Program-made: the position numbers and the translations under genes
The notes under the pieces: generated by a model
Seen by the model: the letters and a program-made list of their open reading frames with translations, nothing else
What the model was told of the DNA's origin: nothing
Database searches by the model: none
Source of the DNA: Diplolepis rosae
Taxonomy: Eukaryota; Arthropoda; Insecta; Hymenoptera; Diplolepididae
NCBI GenBank assembly: GCA_030998225.1
Contig: JAPYXD010000695.1
Span: 601,001 to 665,000, forward strand
Reading direction: 5' to 3'
DNA length: 64,000 nt
In this document: piece after piece, positions 35,538-48,200 of the stretch
Layout of the letters: each line of letters starts with the position of its first letter
Numbering within the stretch: position 1 is the first letter of the stretch

Positions 35538-35951
35538 GAAAAATGCGCGGAATATGTGACCAGACACGAGGCAATAATTTTCCATCATGACAACGCTCGG
35601 CCCCATGTTGCTTTTCCGGTTAAGAACTATTTGGAAAACAGTGGATGGGAAGTTTTACCCCACCCGCTTTATAGCCCCGACCTTGCCCCTTCTGACTACC
35701 ATTTGTTCCGGTCGATGCAGAACGCCCTCACTGGAATACGATTCACATCAGAAAAGCGTATCGAAAATTGGCTTGATTCATTCTTGGCCGCCAAGCCGGC
35801 GCAGCTCTTTTGGGATGGAATCCACAAATTGCCAGAAAGATGGGAAAAAGTCATAGCTTCAGATGAGCAATACTTTGAATAATACTATTGTACATGTTTT
35901 TCTCAAATAAAAGTTCAAATTTTGAAAAAAAACCGCACGAATTAAGTTATA
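35531..35951 (+). pseudogene. Mariner relic 7, C-terminal half
   Basis: It reads [20 protein letters not shown] and LAPSDYHLF (DD34D spacing counted), ending [13 protein letters not shown] and TAA at 35880-35882. An inverted end ACCGCACGAATTAAG follows. It is joined tail-in to relic 6 on the other strand, so both lost their 5' halves at one junction. Confidence 0.85.
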
Positions 35952-36039
35952 GATCCAATACTATTGATTTTTTGGATGGTGATTCATAATATTTGGTATT
36001 TAAAATACTAATTTGTCTTCTATATGTTTCAAAGACTAT

Positions 36040-36300
36040 TATAACTACGATAATCCCAAGTTCAGAACATCATGGGGAATGCCCGGACATGCCTTCACGT
36101 CGGCGGCCAGACCGAATATTCACGGTTTGTTCCTGCATCATTTTTTCGAGATGGTATCCGACAATTGCCAAAAAGATGTAAAAAAGTATTGGCTAGCGAC
36201 GGACCGTACTTTGAATCATAAATGGGTAACCACTTTTCAAGAATAAAGCCTCAAATTTTGGGGAAATACCGCGGAAGCAAAGTTGTACACCTAATATATT
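36040..36300 (+). mobile_element. Short mariner derivative 8 (same family as mariner 4)
   Basis: It reads YYNYDNPKFRTSWGMPGHA and ARPNIHG, then jumps to the 3' part (LATDRTLNHKW) and ends GCAAAGTTGTACACCTAATA, as mariner 4 does. The catalytic centre is deleted. Confidence 0.8.
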
Positions 36301-36807
36301 CATCACTCTCGTTTATAAGGTCTTAGGACGATAATAAGACGATATCACGACAATGACAGTTCTACTTCAACGCTCTTTAGAATCTCCTATAATTCCTACA
36401 TTCATATTTGTTAAAACCTTTTTAAGACCTCGGAATTTTTCGTGAATTTGATGTATTTGAATAAAACCTGAGTGCAAATTTTAATCCTATTTTATACCTC
36501 TAAATTGGAGGGTTAAATAGGTCTCAGAAGAGTCTGCAGAGGATTTAATTTGTAATAGATTAGGCTCTCTTTTAACCTTAAAAAGTGGTACATATTTCCA
36601 TTTTTGACGATTCGAGGTTTAAAAGAGGGCTTAATTCAATAAAAATTAAACTCTCTGCAGATCCTCCTACAGCCTCAATGTAGATCCTCCAGTAGTGCTC
36701 TAAACCCTCTAGGACAAAAAGTAAAATAACATGACAAGATGACCGTTTTACTATAAGAGAAAAACGTATACTTTTGAAAAGTACTCAGGGCAAAATTTTT
36801 TTATTCC

Positions 36808-37510
36808 AGTACGTGTGCTTGTCCTATTGCTAGCGGACATCTCTTGTCATATGACATCACTTCATGTTCTTTAGAAGATGTAGAAGGCTTCGATCTTGCT
36901 CTCTACATTAAAAAAAATTGAAAATTATTATTTTCAAGGAAACATAAAGAATTCACGTATTAAAAACTAAAATAATTTGCATAAATTTCATAATTTGATT
37001 GAATTATAATAATATATAGTATATAGTTATTTAAGATAATTAGGAGGTCTCAAAAAGATTTTTATAAATATAGGTATAGCAATTATAGGAGGTTCTAAAA
37101 AGGGCTAAAGTAGGTCTAGTAAGAGTCAAAAGAGGACTTGGAGGATTACACAGGACTAAAGGAAGCTCTAATGGAATCATCCAGGACAAATGTGGGGCCA
37201 GAATATTGACTCGGGCAACTCTTTAGTCAAGCGTAACCCTAAAGATCCTATTTTCATTCTCTTACGACTCATACAATACATAGGTATTTAGAATTCACAT
37301 TGTTTGAATAATTAGTATAATTTTGTCCGTTTATAAAGTTTATGCAAATTATTCAAGTTTTTAATACGTACATTCTTCAAACTTCCTTGAAAATAATAAT
37401 TTTAGTTTTTTTAATGTAGAGAGAAAGAATGAAGCCTCCTACATCCTCTAAAGAACATGAAGTGATGTCATATAATAAGAGATCACCACTTACAGTAGGA
37501 CAAGAACACG
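36808..37510. mobile_element. Foldback element, about 165-bp arms
   Basis: The ends GTGTGCTTGTCCTATTG / CTTCATGTTCTTTAGA are inverted at 37330-37510. Its right end directly touches the TA of the DD41D element. Confidence 0.7.
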
Positions 37511-37512
37511 TA

Positions 37513-38270
37513 AAGGGTTTCCCAATAAGGGTGATATGTTTTGAAATTGAAAAAAAAACACTGAATATTCATTCGGAATTGATCGAAATCTTTTTTATTA
37601 TATTGGATATTCTATGCCATTTATGATTTAAACAATATATCGGCCAAATGTCCCCCGAGACTTGAGCCAAAAATGCGCCTTATCAGAAAAGATGATTTTT
37701 TGATGAAAATTGGGATCATTTTCAATTGATTCCAGAGCCCAATCCGCGAACTCCCGACGCAAACGATGGTCATTAGGCTTCAGTTTTTGGGCCAGAATCA
37801 TCTTATAGGAATGCAGGCCAAGATCCAATCGCAAAATACGCCAGGTAGTCATCCTGGACAGGCCCAATTCCTGAGCTCGGCGTGGCACGGACAATTCACG
37901 GTTTTCCTCGATACTGGCCTGTGCGGCGGCTATATTCTGTGTAGAACGTGCGGTACGCATACGATTTTTAGGCTTAGTATCCAATAGAGTAAATTCACTC
38001 TCCAACTTATCGATTATTCGACGAATTGAGAGCGCGGATGGAGCAGAATGACGACCATATTTTGCACGATATGCTCTTTGAACAACGACAAAACTTCTCG
38101 AATTTTGATAAAATAATTGGACAATTTCCAAACGTTGTGGAAGCGTGAAACTACTCATAATTAAATGGCAAACCTTACTGATCACAACTGACAGCAGACG
38201 TCAAAAATTTCAGTTCAAATGAGCCCGATAGGGACATTCAAAATCATATCACCCCTATTGGGAAACCCTT
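37513..38270 (-). mobile_element. DD41D-type element, internally deleted (copy 2)
   Basis: Inverted ends AAGGGTTTCCCAATA with TA at 37511-37512 and 38271-38272. On the reverse strand the frame from about 38155 encodes the N-terminal helix-turn-helix (LPQRLEIVQLFYQNSRSF) through FSDKAHFWL (first Asp) and then joins the last codons (SRG, GHLADILFKS in another frame). The middle, with the second and third Asp, is gone. Confidence 0.85.
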
Positions 38271-38285
38271 TACATTAAAAAGCAT

Positions 38286-38545
38286 ACATGGAAAAAATTA
38301 GTTGCTTAAAATTGAAGTTACTGTCAAAGATTCTCGGACATAGCGTTTTATAAGACGCAATCGCAGAAAATTTCAGTGACTTTCATAAAAAAGTGTACAA
38401 TTCTTTCTCCGTGTACCATTTGATGAACATTTTCTGTTATTTAATAAAAAGTTATTGAAATTTTACCCGACTGCTTTTTATAAAACTCTATGTCTAAGAG
38501 TCTGCGGAAATGACTTAAATTTTAAGGGACTACATTTTTCCATGT
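38286..38545. mobile_element. MITE with ACATGGAAAAA ends
   Basis: About 100-bp diverged inverse arms (CTTAAAATT, ACATAG.GTTTTATAA, GAAAATTTCA). It sits 14 bp from the DD41D copy. Confidence 0.7.
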
Positions 38546-39129
38546 AGGGTCCGCTCTGAGAATTTCAATATTTCAATAGAAAACAAGAATACTTTTTTCA
38601 AAACAATATTTGAAATAAATATTCATTACTTTTAAAAAATGGGAGTAAATAATAAGTTTATAAAAACGAACTACAAAAGTCCTAATCTAATTCCGAAACA
38701 CTGAATATTAGTATTATAATTAATGTAAAAAACGTTGGTTCTTATTGAACTATTGAAATAAAAAAATTTGGCCCTAAATACTTTTTAAATCCATGCGTGT
38801 TTGCCCTATAGTAAAATAATCATCTTGTCATGTGTCGTCATTTCTTATCCTAGAGGGTTTAGAGGGTTACTGGAGGGTCAATATTGAAGTTGTAGTAGGG
38901 TCTTTAGAGGGTTTAATTTTTATTAAATTAAGCCCTCTTTTAAACCTTAAACCGGAAAGAATGAAAATGAATGAAAATATTTGCCACTTTTTAGGGTTAA
39001 AAGAGGATAATATCTATAAGAAATTAAATCTTCTACAGAGCCTTCTAAGACCTACGAGTATTTAGCCCTTCAATTCAAAGGTCTGACATAGGACTAGAAT
39101 TTTGACTCGGAATGTACTCGTATCCAAAT

Positions 39130-40428
39130 GTATCCTTCGCTACCTAAACTTATTTATTGCTATCTCTTTTGTGCCCTATTAAAAATCCTATGTGGGAAAC
39201 TATTTATAGTAGAAAACTATGTTGGAAACTACACATGGAAAAAAGTTTAGTAAGGTGTTTATAGAACGGTTTAAGAGTTGGGGATAAAAGCATTTACAGA
39301 ATTAAGTTCTGGAGAATGTATAGAACTTTTTAAAATGAAATGCGGAATTTTCAATAATTTTTCCTGGACATTCCGCATGTCATTTAAGTATTTTATTTCT
39401 TATTGAAGCATTTTTATTTGAAAAATTTCAAGAAATAATGTAGAATATTAGTTAAAAATGGTGTTGGGTTATATTGAGGTTAAAATAAAAATTCATTTAT
39501 TAACAAATTATCTTTGTCAAAATAAGAAATGAAAACGACAATTGCGCAAAATGAATTTGTTTTGCATGAAATAAAACGTCTAATTTTCTTGAAATATATA
39601 ATACATCATATTATTTATTTTATCATTCTGAAGATTCTACTTCAAAATTATTTCAAGATGTATGGAGCAATATAAATTATTTAATAAAAATAATCCTCAA
39701 TCTTATGATAATAAATATAATCTATTTACATACATTCCTTTTTGAAAATTCTTAGAAAGCGCGAGAATAATTCTCCCAGATGTTTGCAGATGGCACAAAA
39801 TCACTCTTGCTTCAGATTTTTATACAAATAAGATAGTGAGCATATTATATGAGTCAGTATGCTGTTATATTTATTTTTATGCATTTATTTTCTTGTACAT
39901 ACAATTGAACTACGTAACAATAAAATAATATTAATTATTATGCTAAACTATGGAATTCCAACTTTAAATTGATAATCTTAGAAAAAAATCCATTGATGAT
40001 TCATGTACCAAAAATTATTTCAACGTACACATTGATCATAAAACCAAGGAATCAATAAATAATGGCACTTTTTTGCCCGAAACGCGGGAAGAAAATCTCC
40101 TTTTTGGGGTACACGCAAAAAATGCGGGAGTTATCAATAATTCCCGTGGGAATTATCAATTACTCATGCTTATGGGGGAAAAATTGCGTGATTTGCCATA
40201 GCACCGTGATTTTTTTTGTTATTTTTTGCACCATCAAGTGTCACCATCTAACGAACCAAAAGGTAAGTTCGTTGCGAAAACGTGAAAGTGTGGGCATCCA
40301 ACTTCATCGTTATAATAACCTAGAATTGGTGCAAAATTGTCTTTGCCGCATATTCTGACAATTTTCGTGTGTTTCGTTTCAGGCAAAAAAAGTGGCCATT
40401 TCTGTACATGCATGAGAAATAGTATATT
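39130..40428. other. Unassigned stretch with MITE fragments
   Basis: 39178-39230 is a fragment of the AAATCCTATGTGGGAAACT family (full copy at 58215-58768). 39232-39300 matches the left half of the MITE at 33259. A possible GTAAGT donor (40264) and TTTCAG acceptor (40381) bracket 117 bp, but no domain supports an exon. Confidence 0.35.
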
Positions 40429-40945
40429 ACGTGCCTAGGCGCACAATGAGGGTTATTGCGTGACGAACGAAAATGCTTGCAGGAGCTCGAAGCCGTGGCG
40501 CGATCAGTCCGGCGTGCTTTGTCGCGAGTCTCGTAATTTCCCGAATTGTGTGCATTGGCACGTATTCTGTTTTATGTGACTTCGGTGCGTATACGAGTTT
40601 TTATGCGTACACTCGAATCTAATCTAGTATTGTAGTTGTTTGCGGCGCTAGTCATTACACTTGATATATCACGACTAGTCCCGGCCATTTTGATTTTATC
40701 GATCTTGTGTAGTAGTAATGGATTTTAATAGACGCATGCACAGTTCAAATGTACAAGGCTTTGCCAGTAAGATGCTAACGCTGTACGAAGAAGAAGAAGA
40801 ATAAAAAGAAGATTGTGCTCCGTTGTATGGCTATAGGCGCATGCGCAGTTCAATTTTTACATTTCATTCCTTTGTAACGCAATGTACTACATTGCGCTAC
40901 TGTTAACTGTAGCGAAAAAACGAGTTTGCGCGCCGGTGGCACATG
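40429..40945 (-). repeat. Repeat family R2, unit C
   Basis: A reverse-strand copy of units A and B at 26163-27197, with GTGCCTAGGCGCACAATGAG at its left edge and AAACGAGTTTGCGCGCC near its right. Confidence 0.8.
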
Positions 40946-41430
40946 AAAATAATGTATGCTACACGTGAGGAACACGATGATTCTTACTTGTGTTTTTGCG
41001 CCCTCGCTTCGCTCGTGCGCAACTTCACACTCGACAGAATCATCCTTTTCCTCCCTTGTAGCATAAATATATATTCTCCTAGTATTTTTAATTTCTTCAT
41101 TCTCAAATTTTCACGGTATCATCAAGAACTTTATACAAATATTTTAGAATTGAAAAAACGAAAAAAAATGTTCCAAATTTAAAAAAAAGATAATTGTTTA
41201 TAAAACTTCACTATTTTGTTATTAAAAAAAATAACAGGATGTCCTGTACATCGCATTGAAAAGCTTGGGGGGCTAGGCACATTTTTCCGATTTCAAAATT
41301 TTGAAGATTCATTTCTCGAAATTTTTAAATATCATATTGAAAAAAAATACGTGTCGATTATTTTTGAATATAGAACGCGACAAAACGTATTTATTAAAAA
41401 AAAAATATGGGGTATAAATTAAACATGGAA

Positions 41431-42105
41431 TGACCCATATATACTCCCGGGCTTTCAAATTATGCTTATAACATATGCATTTAGATTCTGCTTGTTTTTT
41501 TTCGGTCAAAAATGAAAAATAAAAATTATCAAAATTTTTGCCCACTTATGACCTGGCGCATCACTGCTGAAAAAAATCGCACAAAAATTTCTTAAAAAGC
41601 TTTTTGTAGCTTTTGTTAACTCTTTCGAAAGCACTCATAGAAACAAAAATTTGATTCAAATTTATTGCAATTATGAGCATTTTATATTCATATTCACATA
41701 TATAATGTATCACGCATAGAATATCACAGTCGACTTTGGAAACTGAAAGAAAAATGTTCGAAAAAAATTCTGGAGAAATTTCTGGGTATTCCACTGAAAA
41801 TAAAAAATACTTTTTTCCTTATAAGTTTTTCTGTAATTTTCGTATTTCCAAAGATAATAGATCTTGAAAGTAAAGGCCATTTTTCAACAAAAATCCTCAT
41901 AGATGCAATAAATTTGAATAAATTTTTTTTTTCTATGAGTGCTTTCTACAGAGTTCAGAGAAGCTACAAAATGCTTTTTTTGACATTTTCGTGCGATTTT
42001 TTCCACGGTGATGCGACAGGTCATAAATGGGCTGAAATATGAAACTTTGAAGTATGGGTAAATTTGGCTTTGGATGGGCAATTTTGTTCGGGAGTGTATA
42101 CATAT
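41431..42105. mobile_element. Foldback element directly upstream of gene A
   Basis: 41431-41690 and 41880-42105 are diverged inverse copies (ACTCCCG at the ends, ATGCGACAGGTCATAA-type block, GCACTCATAGAAA). It ends 134 bp before the gene A start codon. Confidence 0.7.
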
Positions 42106-42238
42106 TTATATAATATAATATCTTAAGCTTATCAAATTCTATTTTTTTGGAAAGGTGAAAGTAACAATAAAAGCTAATAATTATAAAGTAATACATTATC
42201 AGAGGTTTTAATTACTCGACATCCATTAATCAGCGAAG

Positions 42239-42296
42239 ATGAAAAGTCTTCTAGTAGCAATATTTTACGCGTCTTTAGTAATCCCGGATTCCAAAG
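42239..42296 (+). CDS. Gene A exon 1: signal peptide
   Basis: The ATG opens a 19-codon stretch starting MKSLLVAIFYASLVIP, a basic residue followed by a hydrophobic core, typical of a secretion signal. It ends in phase 1 at AAAG|GTAATT. The length, 58 nt, is identical to exon 1 of gene B on the other strand. The 5' untranslated part and promoter are not identified; a foldback element ends about 135 bp upstream. Confidence 0.7.
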
Positions 42297-45200
42297 GTAA
42301 TTATTTTTCTTTATTTTAATTTTTTATAGTTATCTTCAGAATATTTCAAAGGACATAGAAACTAATTTTAAAAATCTCGCAAAATTTTAAGAAAAAACTT
42401 TTGATGATACGTATGATTATGTATCCCGTGTTTTTATTGGTGAAATAATATGCTCGTGCATTCAATTTACTATCTAGATTCAAATTACTCAGACAAATCT
42501 AAAATCACTAACTCACTTTTTTCTATACAAGAAGTAAAAAATAATTGATTTTTACTTTCTCATCATATGAGGAGGTATTGGTTTTATGTCAAAAATCACT
42601 TTCACAATTTTCATCGAATCATTACGTTTTTAGACACCCCGAGTCAGAAAAAAAATTTAAGAATGCAAAATTATTTACTTCAATAGGGTTTACAAATTTT
42701 GTGTGACAGACACAGTTGTCTGTCATGTAAAATAAAATAAGAGTCACGATTTTGAGATTTTAATAGACCTTAGAAAGGAAAGGAATAAGGAACTGTTCCT
42801 CAAATGGCTCATTGCCTTGTGTTATATTTCAGGCAGATAGTATATGGTAAAGCTGAATTTCTGTTATAGTAAGAATTTTGAGGTATAAGCTGCCGAAAAG
42901 TGTCTTACTTACTACGTAAAATCTGAATCAGAGATAAGTATACTACTGATCACAATCCGCTAAATTTTTCGGTATATTAGCAAAATTTCACTGATTCATT
43001 AGCATATATTCACTGAATGCAAACAGTGGAAGAAATATACACTAAAACCCCGATATAGTTGCCCTCGGTTTATTTGGAGTAAGGTGATTTATGGCCTCAC
43101 GCACCGAGCCATGCAGGGCCGTGCCTATTAACTCCGGTACCCTCACAAGTGAGACATAGATCTGGTCTTGTTGATAAGCCTAATGTTTTAAAAAGGTTAA
43201 ATATTCCTATCTTTAATTATATCTGAAACGCCGGAGACATATTATTGTTGATAGACGAATTGTCGGATGGAGAAATAAGTAAAAAGAAGAGAACGCGTTT
43301 ATCATACAAACAAAATCAAATTTTAAAGGAAGAAATGTATGATGCCCAATGTAATATAAATAATTGTACAAACTTGAATATTTAACAGAAAAGCAATTTT
43401 TTTATGCTGCACAACTTTAGAAGAAAATGTATTATTATTCATGCTTATATGAATTCACAATGTGGATTTCCATTCTGGGGCCTGCGCCCAAATTGTTACA
43501 GCACTGTGTTTAACTGCGCTCAAAACTCGTGAATTTTTATGACCCTTGGTTTAGTGGGAGCTCCCCAGAGCCTCCAACTGAATCGGGGTTTTAGTGTCTG
43601 TTACACCCCGATAGCAAAAGATTGAGCTCAACATTTCGTCAATTGAAATGAGAGACTTATATGTATCAATGATTGATACTTATTTGTGCTTATTCACGAT
43701 AAAGATTTGTTGAGTATTTCCAGTGTAGTATTCATTGTGCATTTACGTGTGATTAACGCGTTAAAATGTTATGCCGGAATAACACAGAAATATGGGGTCA
43801 CATCTTGTCGTGTTTTTTTTGCAATCACGTGTTGAATACGATTCTGCCATGAATGAGCATTCAGTCAGTCATTAAAGACGCCGCAGACTTCTGTCAACAG
43901 AGGCAACATCACAGTGTCATGCGTTGGAGTTCGTGAACTCGTATAGGATGTTTCAATCATTACAGAGAATAGAAAATTTTATCGCTGCGCATCAGATTAA
44001 AAATACAGAATTCGAAATTCGTAAAAAAATTTGTAGGGTTTACGTAATATTTATACGTATGAACTCTTCGAAAATATTATCGATGGCTGAAAATTGCGGA
44101 ATACATTTTTGGGATTACAGAAAGAATACCTCTATTTCGTTGAATGTTAGGTTTTATTGTATCACGTGCCAAGTGTTATTCGGATAAATTGCTTTTATTT
44201 TGTAATATTATTCTACTTCTTTTGGTTTTTAAAACATTTTTCTGTGTTCCGATCATTTTCATCAGAAAATCGTTAACCCGGGAATTTTTTTTTGCTTGGT
44301 TCGTGATGTCAGTGAGGCACTTGAGGTTCGTTTCCTTATTACAAAAAAAAAAAAAGTTTAGGATTTTGCATTAATGTTAATAATTTTTGTGTAAGCGGTA
44401 CTCAATGTTAATTTTCAACTTCACTAAGTAGCCTGAAAATAAATTTGCATTGGTGTGATCAACTTGTTGGCCAAATATATTCTATACCAACCCAACAAAT
44501 ATCCCCACATGTTATTTTAAAGTCATGAGTAGTGACACATTTATTTGAGCATCATATGCTGTGTCGCCTTATAATCGCGTGGTGCAAAAAAGCAGCCTAA
44601 ATGCATCTTGTAGAATGCTACATTTGATGCATACACTATGCAGCTGTAATGAAGAGGTAATAAGGGAATGGAAGGTCTCAATACGAATGATCTGTTATGC
44701 TGCAGATTTTGCTCTGTCAGTAGGCTCATTTTGATTGCATGGAAAATCTTAGCGTTTTGCGGTCGCATCTTAGGTCAATTATGTATAAATTTCGTAAATC
44801 CGATGGATGTGTTATTGACAAATGTTGGCTACGACATTGCTATCGGGGCATTTACTGAGTTCATAAGCTAAAATAGTGACAGCATCACATAGCGCATGAA
44901 AATAGTACATTGCACAACAAGATGGGGAGCTGGAGATTTACCAGGAGCATGAAGTTGGCGGCGCAAATATACTAAAGCCCGACACACCCGGCCTCGCACC
45001 GCCAAATTCATGCGTTTGGTAAATCTCCCGCTCCCCAACTTGTTGTGCAATATACTGTTTTCATGCTGTATGTGTTATGCGCGCAAATATTCAAAAGCTC
45101 GATTCACGCGGTCTTGTGCTGTCAACTTGATGTTTGTGGTGAATCTGTTGATCCACAATGAGTTGTACGTATTATTTTTCACGAGTACATGGAAAAATCG

Positions 45201-48200
45201 ATATTCGGCGTATGTAGAGCATAGGTGAAACCACGACTCAACTTTGACGACCGAACTGAATGTGAAGTTCGTTGCAGACTAGGACGCGATAAATCGAGTA
45301 TTGATAGTGTCGATATCTCTGAATATCGCTAAAGAATCGTCAAAAATATCAACTTTTTTTTCTTCACTGCTGAGAGTGAAGGAAATCCGTGTTTCTCAAC
45401 TGTGTAAAGAAAAAAAGCAACGTGAAATTGGCCAAATTCGCTATGCTCTACAGACGTCCAATATCAAATTATCCATGCCAAAGATGTAAGAAGTCCTTTT
45501 TATTGCGCTGAAACAGCTCCAAACAGTGCTCTGAATCGTGGACGCGTTGTTGTTTTTGATTGACTGCGATCTACCATGTCGAACAGAGCTTTCTCATGCA
45601 CGAATGTTCATGCAAAATGGCGAATACACTGCCCTCTGATATATTTCAGGTGTTAGCTATCTAACGCAACTTGAATTTACAATCGGCCAAAACCATTTTG
45701 TGGACTTTTTTATGTTTGCTGGAACAACTGCCGAATTTGGGTGACCAGAGCGTTCAGCATCAAATATAAGAGACTTTTCAATAAATGTTAAAAAGCGCTT
45801 TCAAATTTATAGAATAAGTATTTTTCTTCAGAATCTTAACTAAACAGTCATTTTTGCAATATTTATTGCCAAATTTGTTATGCTTGCAAAAAACGGTCAA
45901 TTTCACTTAAATATTTGTCAAATTCACAGAAATATTATGCTGTCACTATTTCAACTTATGATCTCAGTAAATGCAACAGATTTTTTTTCTTCATGTTCAA
46001 ATAATCGACTACCCGTAAAAGAAAATGACGCAAACTATTTTAAGTCGTTTTTTATTCAAATTCGCCTTTATTAACTTCATTTGATTTATGTTTGCTGGTT
46101 GTGCAAAACTGTTAATGTCATCTTATCTAACCGCTGTGTCTTATAAAAACCCGTGTGGAAAAATTTGGTAGCAGTCTACACAGAGAAAAAGTGATTTTTA
46201 GAATTAATATGTAAATGTTTATCTATGGGATAGCCATCTTATATGTTTAGTTGTAATATCTAGATATTCAGATGTAATATTTAAGATGTTAAAATATGCA
46301 GAGATTAATATATTGTTAGATCTCATTAGATCTAACCAGATCTGATCAGCTCTATTTAGATCTACTTATCTAACCAGATTTTGATTTTTTGAGATCTGGT
46401 TAGATATGAGAATTAGATCTAACCAGATCTAACAAGATCAAATTTTTTTTCGTGGGCATCTAGATATTACAATTGATCTTATAAGATGGCTGTCCCACAG
46501 TTGAACATCCATTTTTCTCCGTGTATTGTCTGTACTGGCCGAGGTATGGCAATGTAACAAGTTTTTAGAAACATTTCTTACGCGACCGGAAACAAGTATC
46601 TCCTTCGTGCAAATATTGCTACTACCTACTTTTTGATTCAAAAAATTGCGAAGATCAAGCTGTCACTTTTTGCGTCATATTGCTAGTTTTCATCACTTAA
46701 ACGTGTTGACAAATCGAATGAACTGTCAAAAGTTTCTGGGCAAGAGCTTGACTGCATTCTTTAAGGCATGAAAAGTGGAATGTTTCTTTTCAAACGGTGA
46801 TCTATTTTGTAATTAAAAGGTAAGTACAAACCCCGTGTATCTAATAAAGGAGAATATAAGAAAAGATTGAATTACTTCAAGAGGTTAGAATTTTTAATCG
46901 AAATCGATAAATGTTCAATGAAAATGGGTTTTCAACCAAAACTTTATTAATTGATGACCAATTAGTGGCTATCCAGCCACGAATCAATGTCTGACTAGCC
47001 GCTGAGTAGCGGCTAATCGTACAAAAACGTTACACTTCTGGCCAGCCCCAGACCTGGCCTTATAGTCAGCGCCATAAAATTGGTGTTAGCAAATTCTAAA
47101 TACAAAATTAAATTTAAGTCCCCTGCACAGATATATACAGAATTTTTCAATTAGAGGTTAAATTTGGAATAGACCGCATTTTGGCAGCTGGCATAATGAG
47201 AAATGTCATTTTTTGACAGATGGCAACTAAAAACTATGCCATTAACAAAAATGGAACAATACATGCTTCAACAACGCATTGAAATTGCTAAACTTCACCA
47301 CAAAAATCCATGAAAATGAACCTGAATTTCACCGAAAAATCATTATGAGCGATGAGGCTCATTTTCACCTTGCAGGCTACGTTAATAAGCAGAATTATCG
47401 CATTTGGGGCTCGGAAAACCCAAAAATGTTTATTGAAAAGCCTCTCTATCCGCAACGTGTAACTGCGGTTTTTGGGAAGGAGGGATCATTGGGCCTTATT
47501 TTTTTGAAAATGAAGCTGGAGCGGCTGTTTCGGTGAATGGATTGCGCTATCGAAACATGATTAATGAATTTTTATATCCAGAATTGAAAGATATGTATGT
47601 GGGCGATGTTTATTTCCAACAAGACGGTGCTACGTGCAACACAAGAGCATAGTCCTGCAAACGTAGCCATGGAGGCTATATGAATTTTTTTTATTTCATT
47701 ATTAATGGCAAACCTTCCGCTATTGATTGAAATAAAAATCAAAATATTTTTCGCAAAAAACACGCGTTTTTCTTATAAATCAAAACGAAACCTCTAATTC
47801 GAAAACCCTGCAGTTTTATTTTATTTTCGCGACGCTTTTCTGTTCTAAAATACCTTATAAAGTTTGCATGAATTTATTAAAAAGTCGGTCTGATGAAATT
47901 TTGTATGATACGTGTTTTAAAATATTTTAAGGTTGTAAAAGAAGCACACAATACGCAATTGGCGTCATTAGCCTTATCATTATATAAAAAAGCTAATTTA
48001 CGTATACAGAGTATTATTTTTGCAAGTCCGCAATGATAAAGTTTATTTAAACATGTAATAATCCAAGTAGAGTGAATAAAGCAGTATAACTTTAAAATTC
48101 AAATGTCTCTTATTATTTAATTAATTGATAAGACTTTCATGAAACCATATCGGCTTTCAAGTTCATTAAATGTTCAATAAAGAGGGCTGCAAGATTTGCC

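Larger units (their letters stand above)
36380..39120. repeat. Outer inverted repeat around nested elements
   Basis: 36380-36800 and 38780-39120 are diverged inverse copies (AGAGGGTTTAGAG, AAAGAGGGCTTAATT, CATCTTGTCATG). Between them lie 36808-37510, the DD41D element 37513-38270 and the MITE 38286-38545. Confidence 0.6.

Noticed and set aside
40062..40381. Possible exon MALFCPKRG... with GTAAGT donor and TTTCAG acceptor
   Set aside because: Splice motifs of this quality occur by chance and the translated sequence resembles nothing I know.
43924..44187. 87-codon frame in gene A intron 1
   Set aside because: It begins at a TTG and shows no domain; not supported as a eukaryotic gene.
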